Of a stretch of 64,000 bases of DNA, positions 35,240-43,801 are shown piece after piece. Position 1 is the stretch's first letter. Each line of letters begins with the position of its first letter. Made by a program: the position numbers and the translations under genes. The notes beneath the pieces were generated by a model. That model did not search any database, was not told where the DNA came from, and worked only from the letters and a program-made list of their open reading frames with translations. The stretch is from Geodermatophilaceae bacterium NBWT11 (GTDB lineage Bacteria; Actinomycetota; Actinomycetes; Mycobacteriales; Geodermatophilaceae), in the NCBI GenBank assembly GCA_014218215.1, contig CP043652.1:2480001-2544000 (forward strand), written 5' to 3'.

Positions 35240-36340
35240 TCAGAAGTGACCCGCGCCCCCGGTCCCACCGGGGCCGAGGGGGCCACCCAGGGTGTCCTGG
35301 GCCCGCCACAGCCAGCCGTCGTCAGCCGTCCCGGTCCGGACCTTCCCGACCGGGCGGGCCCGTTCGCCGAACTCGCGGTGCCGCGGGCCGGGCAGCGCCA
35401 GCTCCCGCAGCACCCGGGCCCGCAGTCGTGACCACTCCTCGGCCAGCATCCGGTAGGTGATCCGGACGAAGCGGATGCCGAACGACCGCAGCAGGTCCTC
35501 GATGCGCTTCTCCTCCCACACGTCGGTCCGCTGGTCGGCTGGGCCCAGGTACTTCGAGCGTCCGTCGAACTCCACGGCCAGCGCCGCCTCGGGGTACCAC
35601 CCGTCGACCACCTTGAGCAGCTCGCCGTCGAGCCAGATCTCGACCTGGGGGACGAAGGGCGGCAGTCCACCGGCCGCGAAGGCCAGTCGACCGCAGGTCT
35701 CGAGCCAGCTCTCCGCCCGGCCGTCCGCGAGCTCCAGGACCCGCCGCACCGCGGGTGTGCCGGCAACGGTGGCGTGTCGCTCGAGCGTCTCGACCAGCTC
35801 CTCGCGTGTGGTCAGCCCTCGGAGGAGCGCGGCGTCGGCGGCAGCCACGGCATCGACCTCCCGCCAGGTCCGGGCCACGTCCACCACCGTCCGACCGGGG
35901 GTGGTGAGCAGGTAGGCGCCCCGGCGGGTCACCTCGTCCGTCGGCAGGGCTGCCCGGTGGAGCACCCAGTCGCGGCCCCGGCCACCCACCCCGGCCGGGT
36001 CGACGAGGTGGACCCGGTCGACGGTGCCGTGGCGACGGGCCGAGCGGGGCAGGCCCCAGACCCAGGCGGCCGTGCCTGCGGCCAGCGGCGCCGCTCCGCC
36101 GCCGACGGCCGCGCTCACCGCCAGGGCCCGCAGTCCCGGCAGTCGACGGGTGCGCTCGACCTCGGCCAGGTCGGCGGCCGAGACGTAGGCGCCCCGCCGC
36201 ACCTGGCGCAGCTCGCCCGCACGGACGGCCGCCGCGATCTCCCGGTCGGTCACCCCACGGGCCAGGAGGGCAGGGCGGGTGACGAGGCCCAACCGGTGGC
36301 GCGCGGCCTCCCGGGTGGTCAGCGGCAGCACGAGGGTCAT
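35240..36340 (-). CDS. AbiEi-like N-terminal domain plus Vsr/DUF559-like endonuclease domain
   Basis: This 366-residue protein is started at ATG 36340. The N-terminus (LTTREAARHRLGLVTRPALLARGVTDREI...VRRGAYV) matches the winged-helix AbiEi_4 antitoxin domain. The middle resembles AbiEi-like C-terminal parts. From about residue 255 there is an endonuclease-like core: VEFDGRSKYLG, EEKRIEDLLRSFGIRFVRITYRML, the E/D...K pattern of Vsr/DUF559 proteins. Such proteins are abundant in Geodermatophilaceae and relatives, and no toxin gene is adjacent, so defence is only one possibility. The gene is flanked by 44-bp palindromic repeats. Confidence 0.8.
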   Translation of the reverse strand: MTLVLPLTTREAARHRLGLVTRPALLARGVTDREIAAAVRAGELRQVRRGAYVSAADLAEVERTRRLPGLRALAVSAAVGGGAAPLAAGTAAWVWGLPRSARRHGTVDRVHLVDPAGVGGRGRDWVLHRAALPTDEVTRRGAYLLTTPGRTVVDVARTWREVDAVAAADAALLRGLTTREELVETLERHATVAGTPAVRRVLELADGRAESWLETCGRLAFAAGGLPPFVPQVEIWLDGELLKVVDGWYPEAALAVEFDGRSKYLGPADQRTDVWEEKRIEDLLRSFGIRFVRITYRMLAEEWSRLRARVLRELALPGPRHREFGERARPVGKVRTGTADDGWLWRAQDTLGGPLGPGGTGGAGHF

Positions 36341-36458
36341 GCCCCGACCGTGACCCGCGCCGCGGCCGCCCGGGGTCCGGGGAACGGATCTGTGGACACC
36401 GCCGGCGGGTGTGGACGCCGGCGAGCGCGTCGGGCCTGGGTCTGCTCCTCGGGGTCGG

Positions 36459-36502
36459 GGGCCGTTCTGCACGGTGGTGGACCGGTGCAACGGCCCGCCA
36501 CC
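36459..36502. repeat. Palindromic 44-bp repeat, copy B
   Basis: This has 40 of 44 bases identical to copy A at 35195-35238 and the same orientation. It lies between divergent genes (36340 and 36551), where a terminator would not be expected. With copy A it brackets the AbiEi-like gene as direct repeats 1.26 kb apart. Confidence 0.7.
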
Positions 36503-36550
36503 GGGGGGAACCACCCGCCGGCTGCCCGCGCGGCAGGGGAGGATGGGGCG

Positions 36551-37012
36551 GTGAGGTCACCCACCGACGGCTGGACGCGCTGCTCGCTGGGCCACCGGCA
36601 CTGGGGGCTGGCCGGGGCGGCCGGGCTGCTGGTGCATCGCCGGGGGGCCGACGGCGTGGAGCTGCTGCTGCAGCACCGGGTCGAGTGGAGCCACCACGGC
36701 GGCACCTGGGGCACCCCCGGCGGGGCGCTGCACCCGGACGAGTCCGCGGTGGACGGTGCGCTGCGCGAGGCGGGGGAGGAGCTGGGGCTGACGGCGTCGG
36801 CGCTGGTCCTGGGCGCGCAGAGCGTCGACGACCACGGCGGCTGGAGCTACACCACCGTGCTGGCCACCCCGGTCGGTGACCTGGAGCCGGCGGACCTGCA
36901 GCTCAACGACGAGAGCGTCGGGGTGGCCTGGCTGTCGCCCACCGACCTCGGGGTGCCGCTGCACCCGGGCCTGGCCGCCTCGCTCCCCACGCTGCTGCCG
37001 CTCCTGGGCTGA
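36551..37012 (+). CDS. Nudix hydrolase
   Basis: This 153-residue protein starts with GTG. The Nudix box is complete: GGALHPDESAVDGALREAGEELG (G-x5-E-x7-REAxEELG; read at about residues 57-79). It begins with CSLGHRHWG and ends with a hydrophobic helix. It hydrolyses a nucleoside diphosphate linked to another group, possibly oxidised nucleotides. The substrate cannot be determined. It is divergent from the AbiEi-like gene, with repeat copy B between them. Confidence 0.9.
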   Translation: MRSPTDGWTRCSLGHRHWGLAGAAGLLVHRRGADGVELLLQHRVEWSHHGGTWGTPGGALHPDESAVDGALREAGEELGLTASALVLGAQSVDDHGGWSYTTVLATPVGDLEPADLQLNDESVGVAWLSPTDLGVPLHPGLAASLPTLLPLLG

Positions 37013-37111
37013 CACGTTCGGGTGGACGTCGGCGCGGCTCGTCCTGTGCCGGAACGGGAGCGTGCAGGATCGTCGGGCACGGGTCACCCCTCGAACTGCG
37101 GAGTCCACCGG

Positions 37112-38353
37112 ATGCGCCTGCCGCGCCTCGTCCTCACGTCCCTCGCCGCCGCTCTCGTCGGTGCCGTCGCCCTCCCGGGGGTCGCGGCCGCCGCCCCGCC
37201 GCGGGGCGCCTACGGGCTGCCCACGGGTGGGGGTGCCGCTGCCGGCAGCTACGACACCGCGGTGGTGGGCTTCCCCGGCATCGAGCGGTCGACGACCAGT
37301 GGGCTGGCGCCGACCACGCCGACGACGTCCGCCCTCTTCCTGAACGCGGCCACCCCGTTCGGGGCCGTCTTCGGCACGTCGGCCGGGCAGTCCTACCTCT
37401 CGGTCCGGACCGGTGCCCAGGCGACGACCACCGTCCTCACCCTCGCCTCCCCTGCACCGGCCGGCTCCTGGGGCTTCGCGCTCGGCGACGTCGACGCCGA
37501 GTCGTTCGTGGTCACCGGCACCGGTGCCGACCAGCAGCCCCTCACCGCCGCGGAGCTGGGGGTGCAGGCCGCGTTCTCCCTGTGCGGCGCAGACCCGGCC
37601 GACAGCACCGACCCAGGGGTGTGCCCCGGCCCGGAGGCCGGCAACGTCCCGGCGATCAGCTCGGCCGGGGGTGCCGTCACCGTCGCCGGGACCGCCGACA
37701 ACGCCACGGGTCTGGACTCCGAGGGAGCGTCCGCCTGGTTCCGGCCGACCGCGGAGGTCACCTCCGTCACCCTCGTCTCCACCCGCCGGCCCACGGTCGG
37801 CACCACGCCCACCGCGCAGCTCTGGGTCGCCGCCCTGGCCGCGACCCTCTCCGGGACCGTCACCCCGCCACCGGCCACCCCCGAGGCCCCGGTCGCGGGC
37901 CTGACAGTGACCCTGGAGACCCCCGAGGGCGAGCCGCTGGTCGATCCGGCGACCGACGCCCCCGCCAGCACGGTGACCGGTCCCGACGGCGCGTTCGACT
38001 TCCCCGCCGTCGTCGCCCAGCCGGTGGTGGTCGTCGTCGCTCCGCCGGCCGGGGTGGACGCCGCACCGACCACCGTGTCGGTCGACCTGTCCGACGGCGA
38101 CGTCCTCGACGTGAGCGCCGCCCTGCCGGTCGCGGCAGCGCCCCCGGTCACCCCGCCGACGACCCCACCCGCGACGCCGACCGCGACGTCCTCCGCGCCG
38201 GGCGCCGTCCCCGTGGCCCCGGTCGCCGTCACCCCCGCCCCGCAGCTGGCCGCCACCGGCACCCCGGTCGGCCTGCTCGCCCTGGGCGGTGGCCTGCTGC
38301 TGGCGGCGGGGTCCGGCACGGTGCTGGTCAGCCGGGCCCGCGCCGGGCGATGA
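37112..38353 (+). CDS. Cell-wall-anchored surface protein with LAATG sorting signal
   Basis: This 413-residue protein is started at ATG 37112. It has a signal peptide (MRLPRLVLTSLAAALVGAVALPGVAAAAP), a beta-rich extracellular domain of about 220 residues with two Cys (SLCGADP, GVCPGP), a carboxypeptidase-like/SpaA-type beta repeat from about residue 260 (LSGTVTPPP...GLTVTLETPEGEPL...TGPDGAFDFPAV), a Pro/Thr linker, and the C-terminal signal LAATG, membrane helix and RARAGR. LAxTG is the class E sortase motif in actinobacteria. Probable role: surface adhesion or structure. Confidence 0.87.
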   Translation: MRLPRLVLTSLAAALVGAVALPGVAAAAPPRGAYGLPTGGGAAAGSYDTAVVGFPGIERSTTSGLAPTTPTTSALFLNAATPFGAVFGTSAGQSYLSVRTGAQATTTVLTLASPAPAGSWGFALGDVDAESFVVTGTGADQQPLTAAELGVQAAFSLCGADPADSTDPGVCPGPEAGNVPAISSAGGAVTVAGTADNATGLDSEGASAWFRPTAEVTSVTLVSTRRPTVGTTPTAQLWVAALAATLSGTVTPPPATPEAPVAGLTVTLETPEGEPLVDPATDAPASTVTGPDGAFDFPAVVAQPVVVVVAPPAGVDAAPTTVSVDLSDGDVLDVSAALPVAAAPPVTPPTTPPATPTATSSAPGAVPVAPVAVTPAPQLAATGTPVGLLALGGGLLLAAGSGTVLVSRARAGR

Positions 38354-38360
38354 TCCCGCG

Positions 38361-39026
38361 GTGACCGACCGACGGACCGCTGCCCGGGTCTTCCACACCG
38401 TGCTCGCGGTGCTGGTGACCGTCTCCGTGCTCACCGAGCTCGGCCGGGCGGTGACCGGCGCGAACGTGCTGGTGCCGACGAACGACCCGGGCACCGGGAT
38501 GCGGGTGCTGCGGTTCTTCTCCTACTTCACGGTCCAGAGCAACCTGCTGCTGCTGGCCGCGGTGCTGCCGCTGACCCGGGACCCCGACCACGACGGCCGG
38601 GGTTGGCGGGTGCTCCGGCTGACCGCGCTGCTGGGCATCACGGTGACCGGGCTGGTCTACGTGTTCGTGCTGGGCCCGACGCTGGACCCGGTCGGGCTGG
38701 GGTGGTGGACCAACGCGGGGCTGCACTACGCCGCGCCGCTGCTCGCCGTCGTGGGCTGGCTGGCCTTCGGGCCGCGCCCGCGGGTCACCGGGCACACCGT
38801 GGGCTGGTCGATGGCCTGGCCGGTGGGCTGGATCGGCTACGCGCTGGCGCTGGGCGCGCTCACCGACTGGTACCCCTACCCGTTCATGGACGTCGTCGAG
38901 ATCGGCTACCCGACCGCGCTGCGCAACCTGGCGTTCGTCGCGGTGCTGGCGATCGCCCTGCTGCTGCTGTTCCGGCTGGTCGACCGCCGGCTCCCGGCCA
39001 CGGAGGTCAGCCCGGCACGACGGTGA
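38361..39026 (+). CDS. Pr6Pr-family membrane protein
   Basis: This 221-residue protein starts with GTG eight bases after the previous stop. Six hydrophobic helices are seen. The motif FFSYFTVQSNLLLL and the conserved HYAAPLLAVVGWLAFG and YPYPFMDV segments match the Pr6Pr (FAR-17a/AIG1-like) membrane family. In animals related proteins are fatty-acid hydrolases with a Thr/His pair; bacterial function is unknown. It overlaps the convergent endonuclease/phosphatase gene by 20 bases. Confidence 0.88.
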   Translation: MTDRRTAARVFHTVLAVLVTVSVLTELGRAVTGANVLVPTNDPGTGMRVLRFFSYFTVQSNLLLLAAVLPLTRDPDHDGRGWRVLRLTALLGITVTGLVYVFVLGPTLDPVGLGWWTNAGLHYAAPLLAVVGWLAFGPRPRVTGHTVGWSMAWPVGWIGYALALGALTDWYPYPFMDVVEIGYPTALRNLAFVAVLAIALLLLFRLVDRRLPATEVSPARR

Positions 39027-39792
39027 CCGCGGCCATCCGGTGGTCCCCGAGGGACAGCCGGGTGACGACGGGGTCGGTGCCGACCAGGCCGCCCAGGGAC
39101 AGCAGGTGGTCGAACTGCACCTTGGGGTCCGGGGCCGGCCAGGTGCGCTCGCTGACCAGCCGGCGGCCACCGGTGACCACCGAGGACAGCGAGCCGCCGA
39201 GGTTGAGGTCGCCGGCGACGAGCACCGGGCCGGGCAGCGAGCGGGTCCAGCGGTGCACCCGGCGCAGCTGCCGGGCCGCCGAGGGGGCGGAGAAGGACAG
39301 GTGCGTGCCGACGACGGTCACCCCGTCGAGCTCGGCGGCGATCGCGGCGCGGGGCTCGTCGGGGAACCACCACAGCTTCCGGTCGCCGGTGCGCGGGTCC
39401 GGTGCCACCAGCGGCAGCTTGAGCGGGCCGGCCCGCAGACCCAGCACGTGCCAGCGGCGCACCGGCAGCCGGCTGAGCAGCGCCACCCCGTAGTGCGGTC
39501 CGGTGACGGCGTCGCCGGGCCCCTGGAGGACGCCGTCCAGCGCCGTCCAGGAGGCGAACGGGTCGGGCGTGCCGGCCAGGGTCGGGGCGAACCGCCAGTC
39601 GGTGGCCCCGACCGCCTCGGCCACCGCGGCGGGCTGGTGCACCCGGTGCGAACGCGCCTGCTCGACGTCGACCTCCTGGAGTGCCAGCACGTCGACGTCC
39701 AGGTCGGCGAGGGCGCCCGACAGGTCGTCGCGGGAGGCGGACCGGCCCGAGGAGTCGCGCCCGGAGGCCAGGTTCAGGGTGCCGACGCGCAT
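39007..39792 (-). CDS. Endonuclease/exonuclease/phosphatase family protein
   Basis: This 261-residue protein is started at ATG 39792 (MRVGTLNLASGRD). EEP-fold motifs are intact: TLNLASG with the Asn, LALQEVDVEQ with the Mg-ligand Glu, GTHLSFSAPS, AGDLNLGG with the Asp/Asn pair, and DHRMAAV with the catalytic His at the end. Such proteins cleave phosphodiesters in DNA, RNA or lipids. No signal peptide is evident, so it is probably cytoplasmic. It is divergent from menB. Confidence 0.88.
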   Translation of the reverse strand: MRVGTLNLASGRDSSGRSASRDDLSGALADLDVDVLALQEVDVEQARSHRVHQPAAVAEAVGATDWRFAPTLAGTPDPFASWTALDGVLQGPGDAVTGPHYGVALLSRLPVRRWHVLGLRAGPLKLPLVAPDPRTGDRKLWWFPDEPRAAIAAELDGVTVVGTHLSFSAPSAARQLRRVHRWTRSLPGPVLVAGDLNLGGSLSSVVTGGRRLVSERTWPAPDPKVQFDHLLSLGGLVGTDPVVTRLSLGDHRMAAVTVVPG

Positions 39793-39844
39793 GGGCCCAC
39801 CCTGCGGGTTCTGGGTCGGGCGCGCGCGGGCTACGGTCGCCTGC

Positions 39845-40735
39845 GTGAGTGCACTCGAGGGCGTCTCCGAGACGTTCGACCCGGCCGCCTGGCAGACCGT
39901 CGAGGGCTTCGAGGGCCTGACCGACCTGACGTACCACCGGGCGGTGGACGCCGGCGTCGTGCGGGTGGCCTTCGACCGACCCGAGGTCCGCAACGCCTTC
40001 CGGCCGCAGACCGTCGACCAGCTGCTGCAGGTCCTGGAGCACGCCCGGCTGGCCACCGACGTCGGCTGCGTGCTGCTCACCGGCAACGGCCCGAGCCCCA
40101 AGGACGGCGGCTGGGCCTTCTGCTCCGGCGGGGACCAGCGGGTGCGCGGCAAGTACGGCTACGAGGCCGGCGCCGGGGTGAGCGGGCGGCTGCACATCCT
40201 GGAGGTGCAGCGGCTGATCCGCTTCATGCCCAAGGTCGTCATCGCGGTGACCCCCGGTTGGGTGGCCGGCGGCGGGCACAGCCTGCACGTGGTCAGCGAC
40301 CTGACCCTGGCCAGCGCCGAGCACGCCCGGTTCAAGCAGACCGACGCCGACGTGGGCAGCTTCGACGGCGGGTTCGGCTCGGCCTACCTGGCCCGCCAGG
40401 TGGGGCAGAAGTTCGCCCGGGAGATCTTCTTCCTCGGTGACGAGTACTCCGCGGCCGACGCGCACCGGATGGGCATGGTCAACGCCGTCGTCCCGCACGC
40501 CGAGCTCGAGGCCACCGCCCTGGACTGGGGCAGGCGGATCGTGGCCAAGAGCCCGACCGCGCAGCGGATGCTCAAGTACTCCTTCAACGCCATCGACGAC
40601 GGGCTCGTCGGTCAGCAGCTGTTCGCCGGGGAGACCACCCGGCTGGCCTACATGGCCGAGGAGGCCGTCGAGGGGCGGGACTCCTTCCTGGAGAAGCGGC
40701 CGGCGGACTTCAGCCGGTTCCCCTGGCACGTCTGA
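39845..40735 (+). CDS. menB: 1,4-dihydroxy-2-naphthoyl-CoA synthase
   Basis: This 296-residue protein starts with GTG. It is a crotonase-fold enzyme with MenB hallmarks: RPEVRNAFRPQTVDQLL, FCSGGDQRVRG (oxyanion region, GDQ), HVVSDLTLASAEHARFKQTDADVGSFDGGFGSAYLARQVGQK with the catalytic Asp, and the long C-terminal tail that covers the neighbouring subunit. It cyclises o-succinylbenzoyl-CoA in menaquinone synthesis. Other men genes are not in this window. Menaquinone is the likely acceptor of the formate dehydrogenase at 56842. Confidence 0.93.
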   Translation: MSALEGVSETFDPAAWQTVEGFEGLTDLTYHRAVDAGVVRVAFDRPEVRNAFRPQTVDQLLQVLEHARLATDVGCVLLTGNGPSPKDGGWAFCSGGDQRVRGKYGYEAGAGVSGRLHILEVQRLIRFMPKVVIAVTPGWVAGGGHSLHVVSDLTLASAEHARFKQTDADVGSFDGGFGSAYLARQVGQKFAREIFFLGDEYSAADAHRMGMVNAVVPHAELEATALDWGRRIVAKSPTAQRMLKYSFNAIDDGLVGQQLFAGETTRLAYMAEEAVEGRDSFLEKRPADFSRFPWHV

Positions 40736-40745
40736 GGAGGCGCAC

Positions 40746-41051
40746 GTGATCGTCGAGGTGCTGGGCCCGGACGACGTCCGGGTGGTCGACGTGGACGACC
40801 TGACGAGGTTGCACCTCGCGCTGGGGGTGGTCGACGCCGCGGAGGCCGACGCCGCCCTGCGCGCGGCCGGTCTGGGCCGGCTCGACGGGCCGGACGACGC
40901 GGTGCTGGACACGGCCGCGCTGCGGGCCGCTGCGCAGCTGCCGGACACCGACCCGGGCTGGGTCGGCATGCTCCGCTACGCCGAGCAGCACGGCTGGCTC
41001 GTGGAGGACGGCGCCGGGATCCGGGTGCACGTGGAGTCCGCCGCCGGCTGA
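40746..41051 (+). CDS. Small protein co-transcribed with menB
   Basis: This 101-residue protein has GTG preceded by GAGGAGG 10 bases after the menB stop. It is acidic and mostly helical (LGVVDAAEADAALRAAGLGRL, TAALRAAAQLPDTDPGWVGMLRYAEQHGWLVEDGA), with no Cys and no membrane segment. I recognise no domain. The close spacing suggests translation with menB and perhaps a structural or regulatory role in menaquinone synthesis. Confidence 0.75.
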   Translation: MIVEVLGPDDVRVVDVDDLTRLHLALGVVDAAEADAALRAAGLGRLDGPDDAVLDTAALRAAAQLPDTDPGWVGMLRYAEQHGWLVEDGAGIRVHVESAAG

Positions 41052-41067
41052 GGTGACTGGTTGAACA

Positions 41068-41090
41068 CGTGACGACCTGTTTTCGTCACG
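41068..41090. terminator. Hairpin CGTGACGA-N7-TCGTCACG after the menB operon
   Basis: A perfect 8-bp stem with a seven-base loop (CCTGTTT) 17 bases past the stop of the small protein. It could end the menB operon or be an operator for the TetR gene 94 bases further on. Confidence 0.45.
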
Positions 41091-41183
41091 CCGAGTGACA
41101 CCAGGCTGACGGCGTAAGGGACACGCGGAATTGTCGGACGTCGGTCGTTGTGGTGACTCCACTCCTAGAGGCACCATGGGGTT

Positions 41184-41807
41184 GTGACGAGCACCAATGA
41201 CGTTCCCGCACCGGCGCTGGTGCGTTCCCCAGGACGGCCCCTCAGCCCCGAGCTCAGCGACCAGCTGACCTCGGTGGCGGTCGACATCCTGGCCGACGAG
41301 GGGTGGGGCCGGCTCAACAGCGACCGGGTCGCCGCCCGTGCCCGGGCCGGCAAGGCCGGCATCTACCGGCGCTGGCCCACGATGGCGGCGCTGGCCCGGC
41401 ACGCGGTCACCGGCTTCCAGCTGGTCCGCACCCCGGAGGACTCCGGCTCCGTACGCGGCGACCTCACCGAGCTGCTCGGCCCCTGGACGCGCCCGCTGGA
41501 CCGCGAGGAGCGCGCCGCGGCCAGCCTGGTCGGCGCCGCCCGGCACGACCCCGAGCTGCGTGCCGGGCTCGACTCGGCGGTCGTCCAGCCGTTGGCCGCG
41601 GTGCTCACCGAGATCACCGACCGCTCGGCCGACCGGGGCGTCGTCGTCCCGGAGAACCGGCGCGCGCTGCTGGGCACGCTGGTCCAGGCCCTGTGGTGGG
41701 AGCGCTACACCGCCTTCGCGGTGCCGCTGACCGACGCTGAGGTCGACGAGCTCGTCGCCGAGGTGCTGCTGCCCGTCGTCGAGCCGGCAGCGGTGCTCTC
41801 GGCCTGA
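41184..41807 (+). CDS. TetR-family regulator
   Basis: This 207-residue protein starts with GTG. The N-terminal helix-turn-helix is seen as LSDQLTSVAVDILADEGWGRLNSDRVAARARAGKAGIYRRWPTMAALARHAV (residues about 20-70), followed by a TetR_C ligand-binding domain. A hairpin that could be its operator lies upstream at 41068. The C-terminus overlaps the convergent TetR gene on the other strand by about 100 bases. Target unknown. Confidence 0.88.
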   Translation: MTSTNDVPAPALVRSPGRPLSPELSDQLTSVAVDILADEGWGRLNSDRVAARARAGKAGIYRRWPTMAALARHAVTGFQLVRTPEDSGSVRGDLTELLGPWTRPLDREERAAASLVGAARHDPELRAGLDSAVVQPLAAVLTEITDRSADRGVVVPENRRALLGTLVQALWWERYTAFAVPLTDAEVDELVAEVLLPVVEPAAVLSA

Positions 41808-42445
41808 GCCCGGTCGTCGAGCACCTGCAGCCCCGCCGCGATCGCGTCGAAGACCGCGGTGGTCGTGGCCGCGATGTCGGCGTCGGTGACGTCGGCCTGC
41901 TCGCTGAGGATGAGCCGCCGCTGGGCCACGATCAGCACCCGGGCGGCGCTGAGGAACTGGCCGGCGACCAGGTCGGCGGACAACTTCAGTCGAGGCGAGT
42001 CGGTCTCCCACGCCTCCAGGACGGCGCGGGCCAGGGTCCGTTCGGCCACCCGGTAGCGCTGTGACTCGGCCGCACGCAGGGCGTCTGACTCGCTGAGCAC
42101 CTCGAGGTAGCGCCGTCGCTCCGGGCGGCTGACCGAGGCGGGGTAGGAGTTGATCTCCCGCTGCAGGAAGTCGCGCAGCGCCGCGACCGGCCCGACGCCG
42201 TCGGACCGCTCCCGCACGGCCTGGGCGGGCCGGTCCACCCACGGGGTGCGGTCGGCGAAGAAGAGGTCCTCCTTCGCCGCGAAGTGGTTGAAGACGGTCT
42301 GCACGGCCACGTCGGCCCGCTCGGCGACGTCGGCGATGGTCACCGCGTCGAAGCCCCGCTCGGCGAACAGCAGGTGTGCGGCGTCACGGATCTCGGTGCG
42401 CGTCAGTGCCTTCTTCCGCGCCCGCCGGTCGCTGCCCTCCTGCAC
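41705..42445 (-). CDS. TetR-family regulator with Ser/Thr-rich tail
   Basis: This 246-residue protein is started at GTG 42445. The helix-turn-helix is TRTEIRDAAHLLFAERGFDAVTIADVAERADVAVQTVFNHFAAKEDLFF, followed by a ligand-binding domain ending near LQVLDD. The last 35 residues (Ser/Thr/Ala-rich) are encoded opposite the end of the TetR gene on the plus strand, and the gene ends in TAG, otherwise seen only in the island genes. The low-complexity tail may be an accident of the overlap. Confidence 0.85.
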   Translation of the reverse strand: MQEGSDRRARKKALTRTEIRDAAHLLFAERGFDAVTIADVAERADVAVQTVFNHFAAKEDLFFADRTPWVDRPAQAVRERSDGVGPVAALRDFLQREINSYPASVSRPERRRYLEVLSESDALRAAESQRYRVAERTLARAVLEAWETDSPRLKLSADLVAGQFLSAARVLIVAQRRLILSEQADVTDADIAATTTAVFDAIAAGLQVLDDRAQAESTAAGSTTGSSTSATSSSTSASVSGTAKAV

Positions 42446-42485
42446 GCAGGCAGCGTAGGCAGGGGTCACGCCCGGGGGAAGCGCG

Positions 42486-42944
42486 TCAGCGGCGGGTCGT
42501 GACGCCCGTCCAGTCCCCGACGACGGCGGCCGACCAGGACCGGACCAGCGCGGGCAGGTCCACCACGTCGAGGTCGGCGGCGACGTCGGCGACCGTCGTC
42601 GTCCACTGCTCGGGCCGGACGGCGGGGGCCGCCGACCCGTCGCCGAGCAGCTGCCGCAGCCGGGCCAGTGCCGCCGCGTCGTCCCCGAGCGGGTGCTGGG
42701 CGTCGTAGGTGGCCTCGGCCAGCTCCAGGACGCCGGCGGCCCGCAGGTCGCTGGGGGCCTCGTCGCGCAGGCCCCGGACCGTGACGTCGAAGAGCCGGGT
42801 GCAGGCGGGGGAGGCGCCCTCGTGTCGGACCTCGAGACCGGGGACCGCGGCCAGCACGGCGCCGCACCCGGGGCAGCGGGAGACCATGCCCGACGGTTCG
42901 GGCAGAGCCGGGGGAGCGGCGGCCGGGGACGGGTCAGACGGCAC
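42486..42944 (-). CDS. DUF5946-like small protein with CPGCGA motif
   Basis: This 152-residue protein is started at GTG 42944, with AGGA seven bases upstream; GTG 42962 has no such site. The N-terminus has RCPGCGAVLAAVPGLE and HEGASPACTRLFD, i.e. C-x2-C with further Cys/His, the pattern of DUF5946 proteins. The rest is helical (EATYDAQHPLGDDAAALARLRQLL, and WTTTVADVAADLDVV). Function unknown. A metal-binding N-terminus is likely. Confidence 0.78.
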   Translation of the reverse strand: MPSDPSPAAAPPALPEPSGMVSRCPGCGAVLAAVPGLEVRHEGASPACTRLFDVTVRGLRDEAPSDLRAAGVLELAEATYDAQHPLGDDAAALARLRQLLGDGSAAPAVRPEQWTTTVADVAADLDVVDLPALVRSWSAAVVGDWTGVTTRR

Positions 42945-43003
42945 CCGGCGATCCTGCCGCACGCAGCGGCGGCCCGCCCGCCGCCGGGGGGAGACTGTGC
43001 GGC

Positions 43004-43801
43004 ATGTCGCTGACCACCGGCCCCGGCCCGCTCGCGCACGCCAACCGCGGGCGGTTCAACGTCGACCTGTCCGCCGCCCCGGCCCACCTCCTCTACCTGC
43101 ACGCCGTGCCCCAGCGGGTCCGCGGCGTCCTGGCCGGTCAGACCGTCGTGGACACCGAGCGGGCGGTGCTGCTGCACGAGAGCGCGCTGCTGCCCCAGTG
43201 GTACGTGCCGCGCGAGGACGTCCGGTTCGACCTGCTCACCCCGACCGCCACCAGCACGCACTGCCCGTTCAAGGGCGACGCCGTCTACTGGTCGCTCACC
43301 GTCGGCGACCGGGTGGTGGAGGACGCCGTCTGGGGCTACCCCGAGCCGCTGGACGCCGTCCCCGAGCTGGCCGGGCTCGTCGCCTTCTACTTCGGCGAGC
43401 TGGACGCCTGGTACGAGGAGGACGAGCTGGTCTTCGGCGGCCATCCGCGCGACCCCTTCCACCGGGTGGACACCCGGCGCAGCAGCCGTGAGGTCACCGT
43501 CACCGTGGGCGGCACCGTCGTCGCACGGACCGACCGGGCCGTCGCGCTGTACGAGACCGGCCTGCCCACCCGCTGGTACCTGCCCCGCGAGACGGTCGAC
43601 CCGGCAGCGCTGACGGCGTCGGACACCCGCAGCGAGTGCCCCTACAAGGGCGTGGCGAGCTACGCCCACCTCACCGTCGACGGCACCCGGCGGGAGGACC
43701 TGCTGTGGTCCTACGTCGCGGCGTTCCCCGAGGCCCAGGGCGTGGCCGGGTACTGGGGCGTGGACGACTCCGCCGAGGACGTCGAGGTGCGGGTCGGGTG
43801 A
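43004..43801 (+). CDS. Tandem DUF427 protein
   Basis: This 265-residue protein is started at ATG 43004. Two DUF427 repeats are seen, each with the motif LYETGLPTRWYLPRETV-like (LLHESALLPQWYVPREDV in the first, ALYETGLPTRWYLPRETV in the second), followed by HCPFKGDAVYWS and ECPYKGVASYAH. DUF427 proteins are cupin-like beta proteins of unknown function, common in actinobacteria. The next gene, a lipoprotein, starts inside its stop codon (GTGA). Confidence 0.9.
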   Translation: MSLTTGPGPLAHANRGRFNVDLSAAPAHLLYLHAVPQRVRGVLAGQTVVDTERAVLLHESALLPQWYVPREDVRFDLLTPTATSTHCPFKGDAVYWSLTVGDRVVEDAVWGYPEPLDAVPELAGLVAFYFGELDAWYEEDELVFGGHPRDPFHRVDTRRSSREVTVTVGGTVVARTDRAVALYETGLPTRWYLPRETVDPAALTASDTRSECPYKGVASYAHLTVDGTRREDLLWSYVAAFPEAQGVAGYWGVDDSAEDVEVRVG

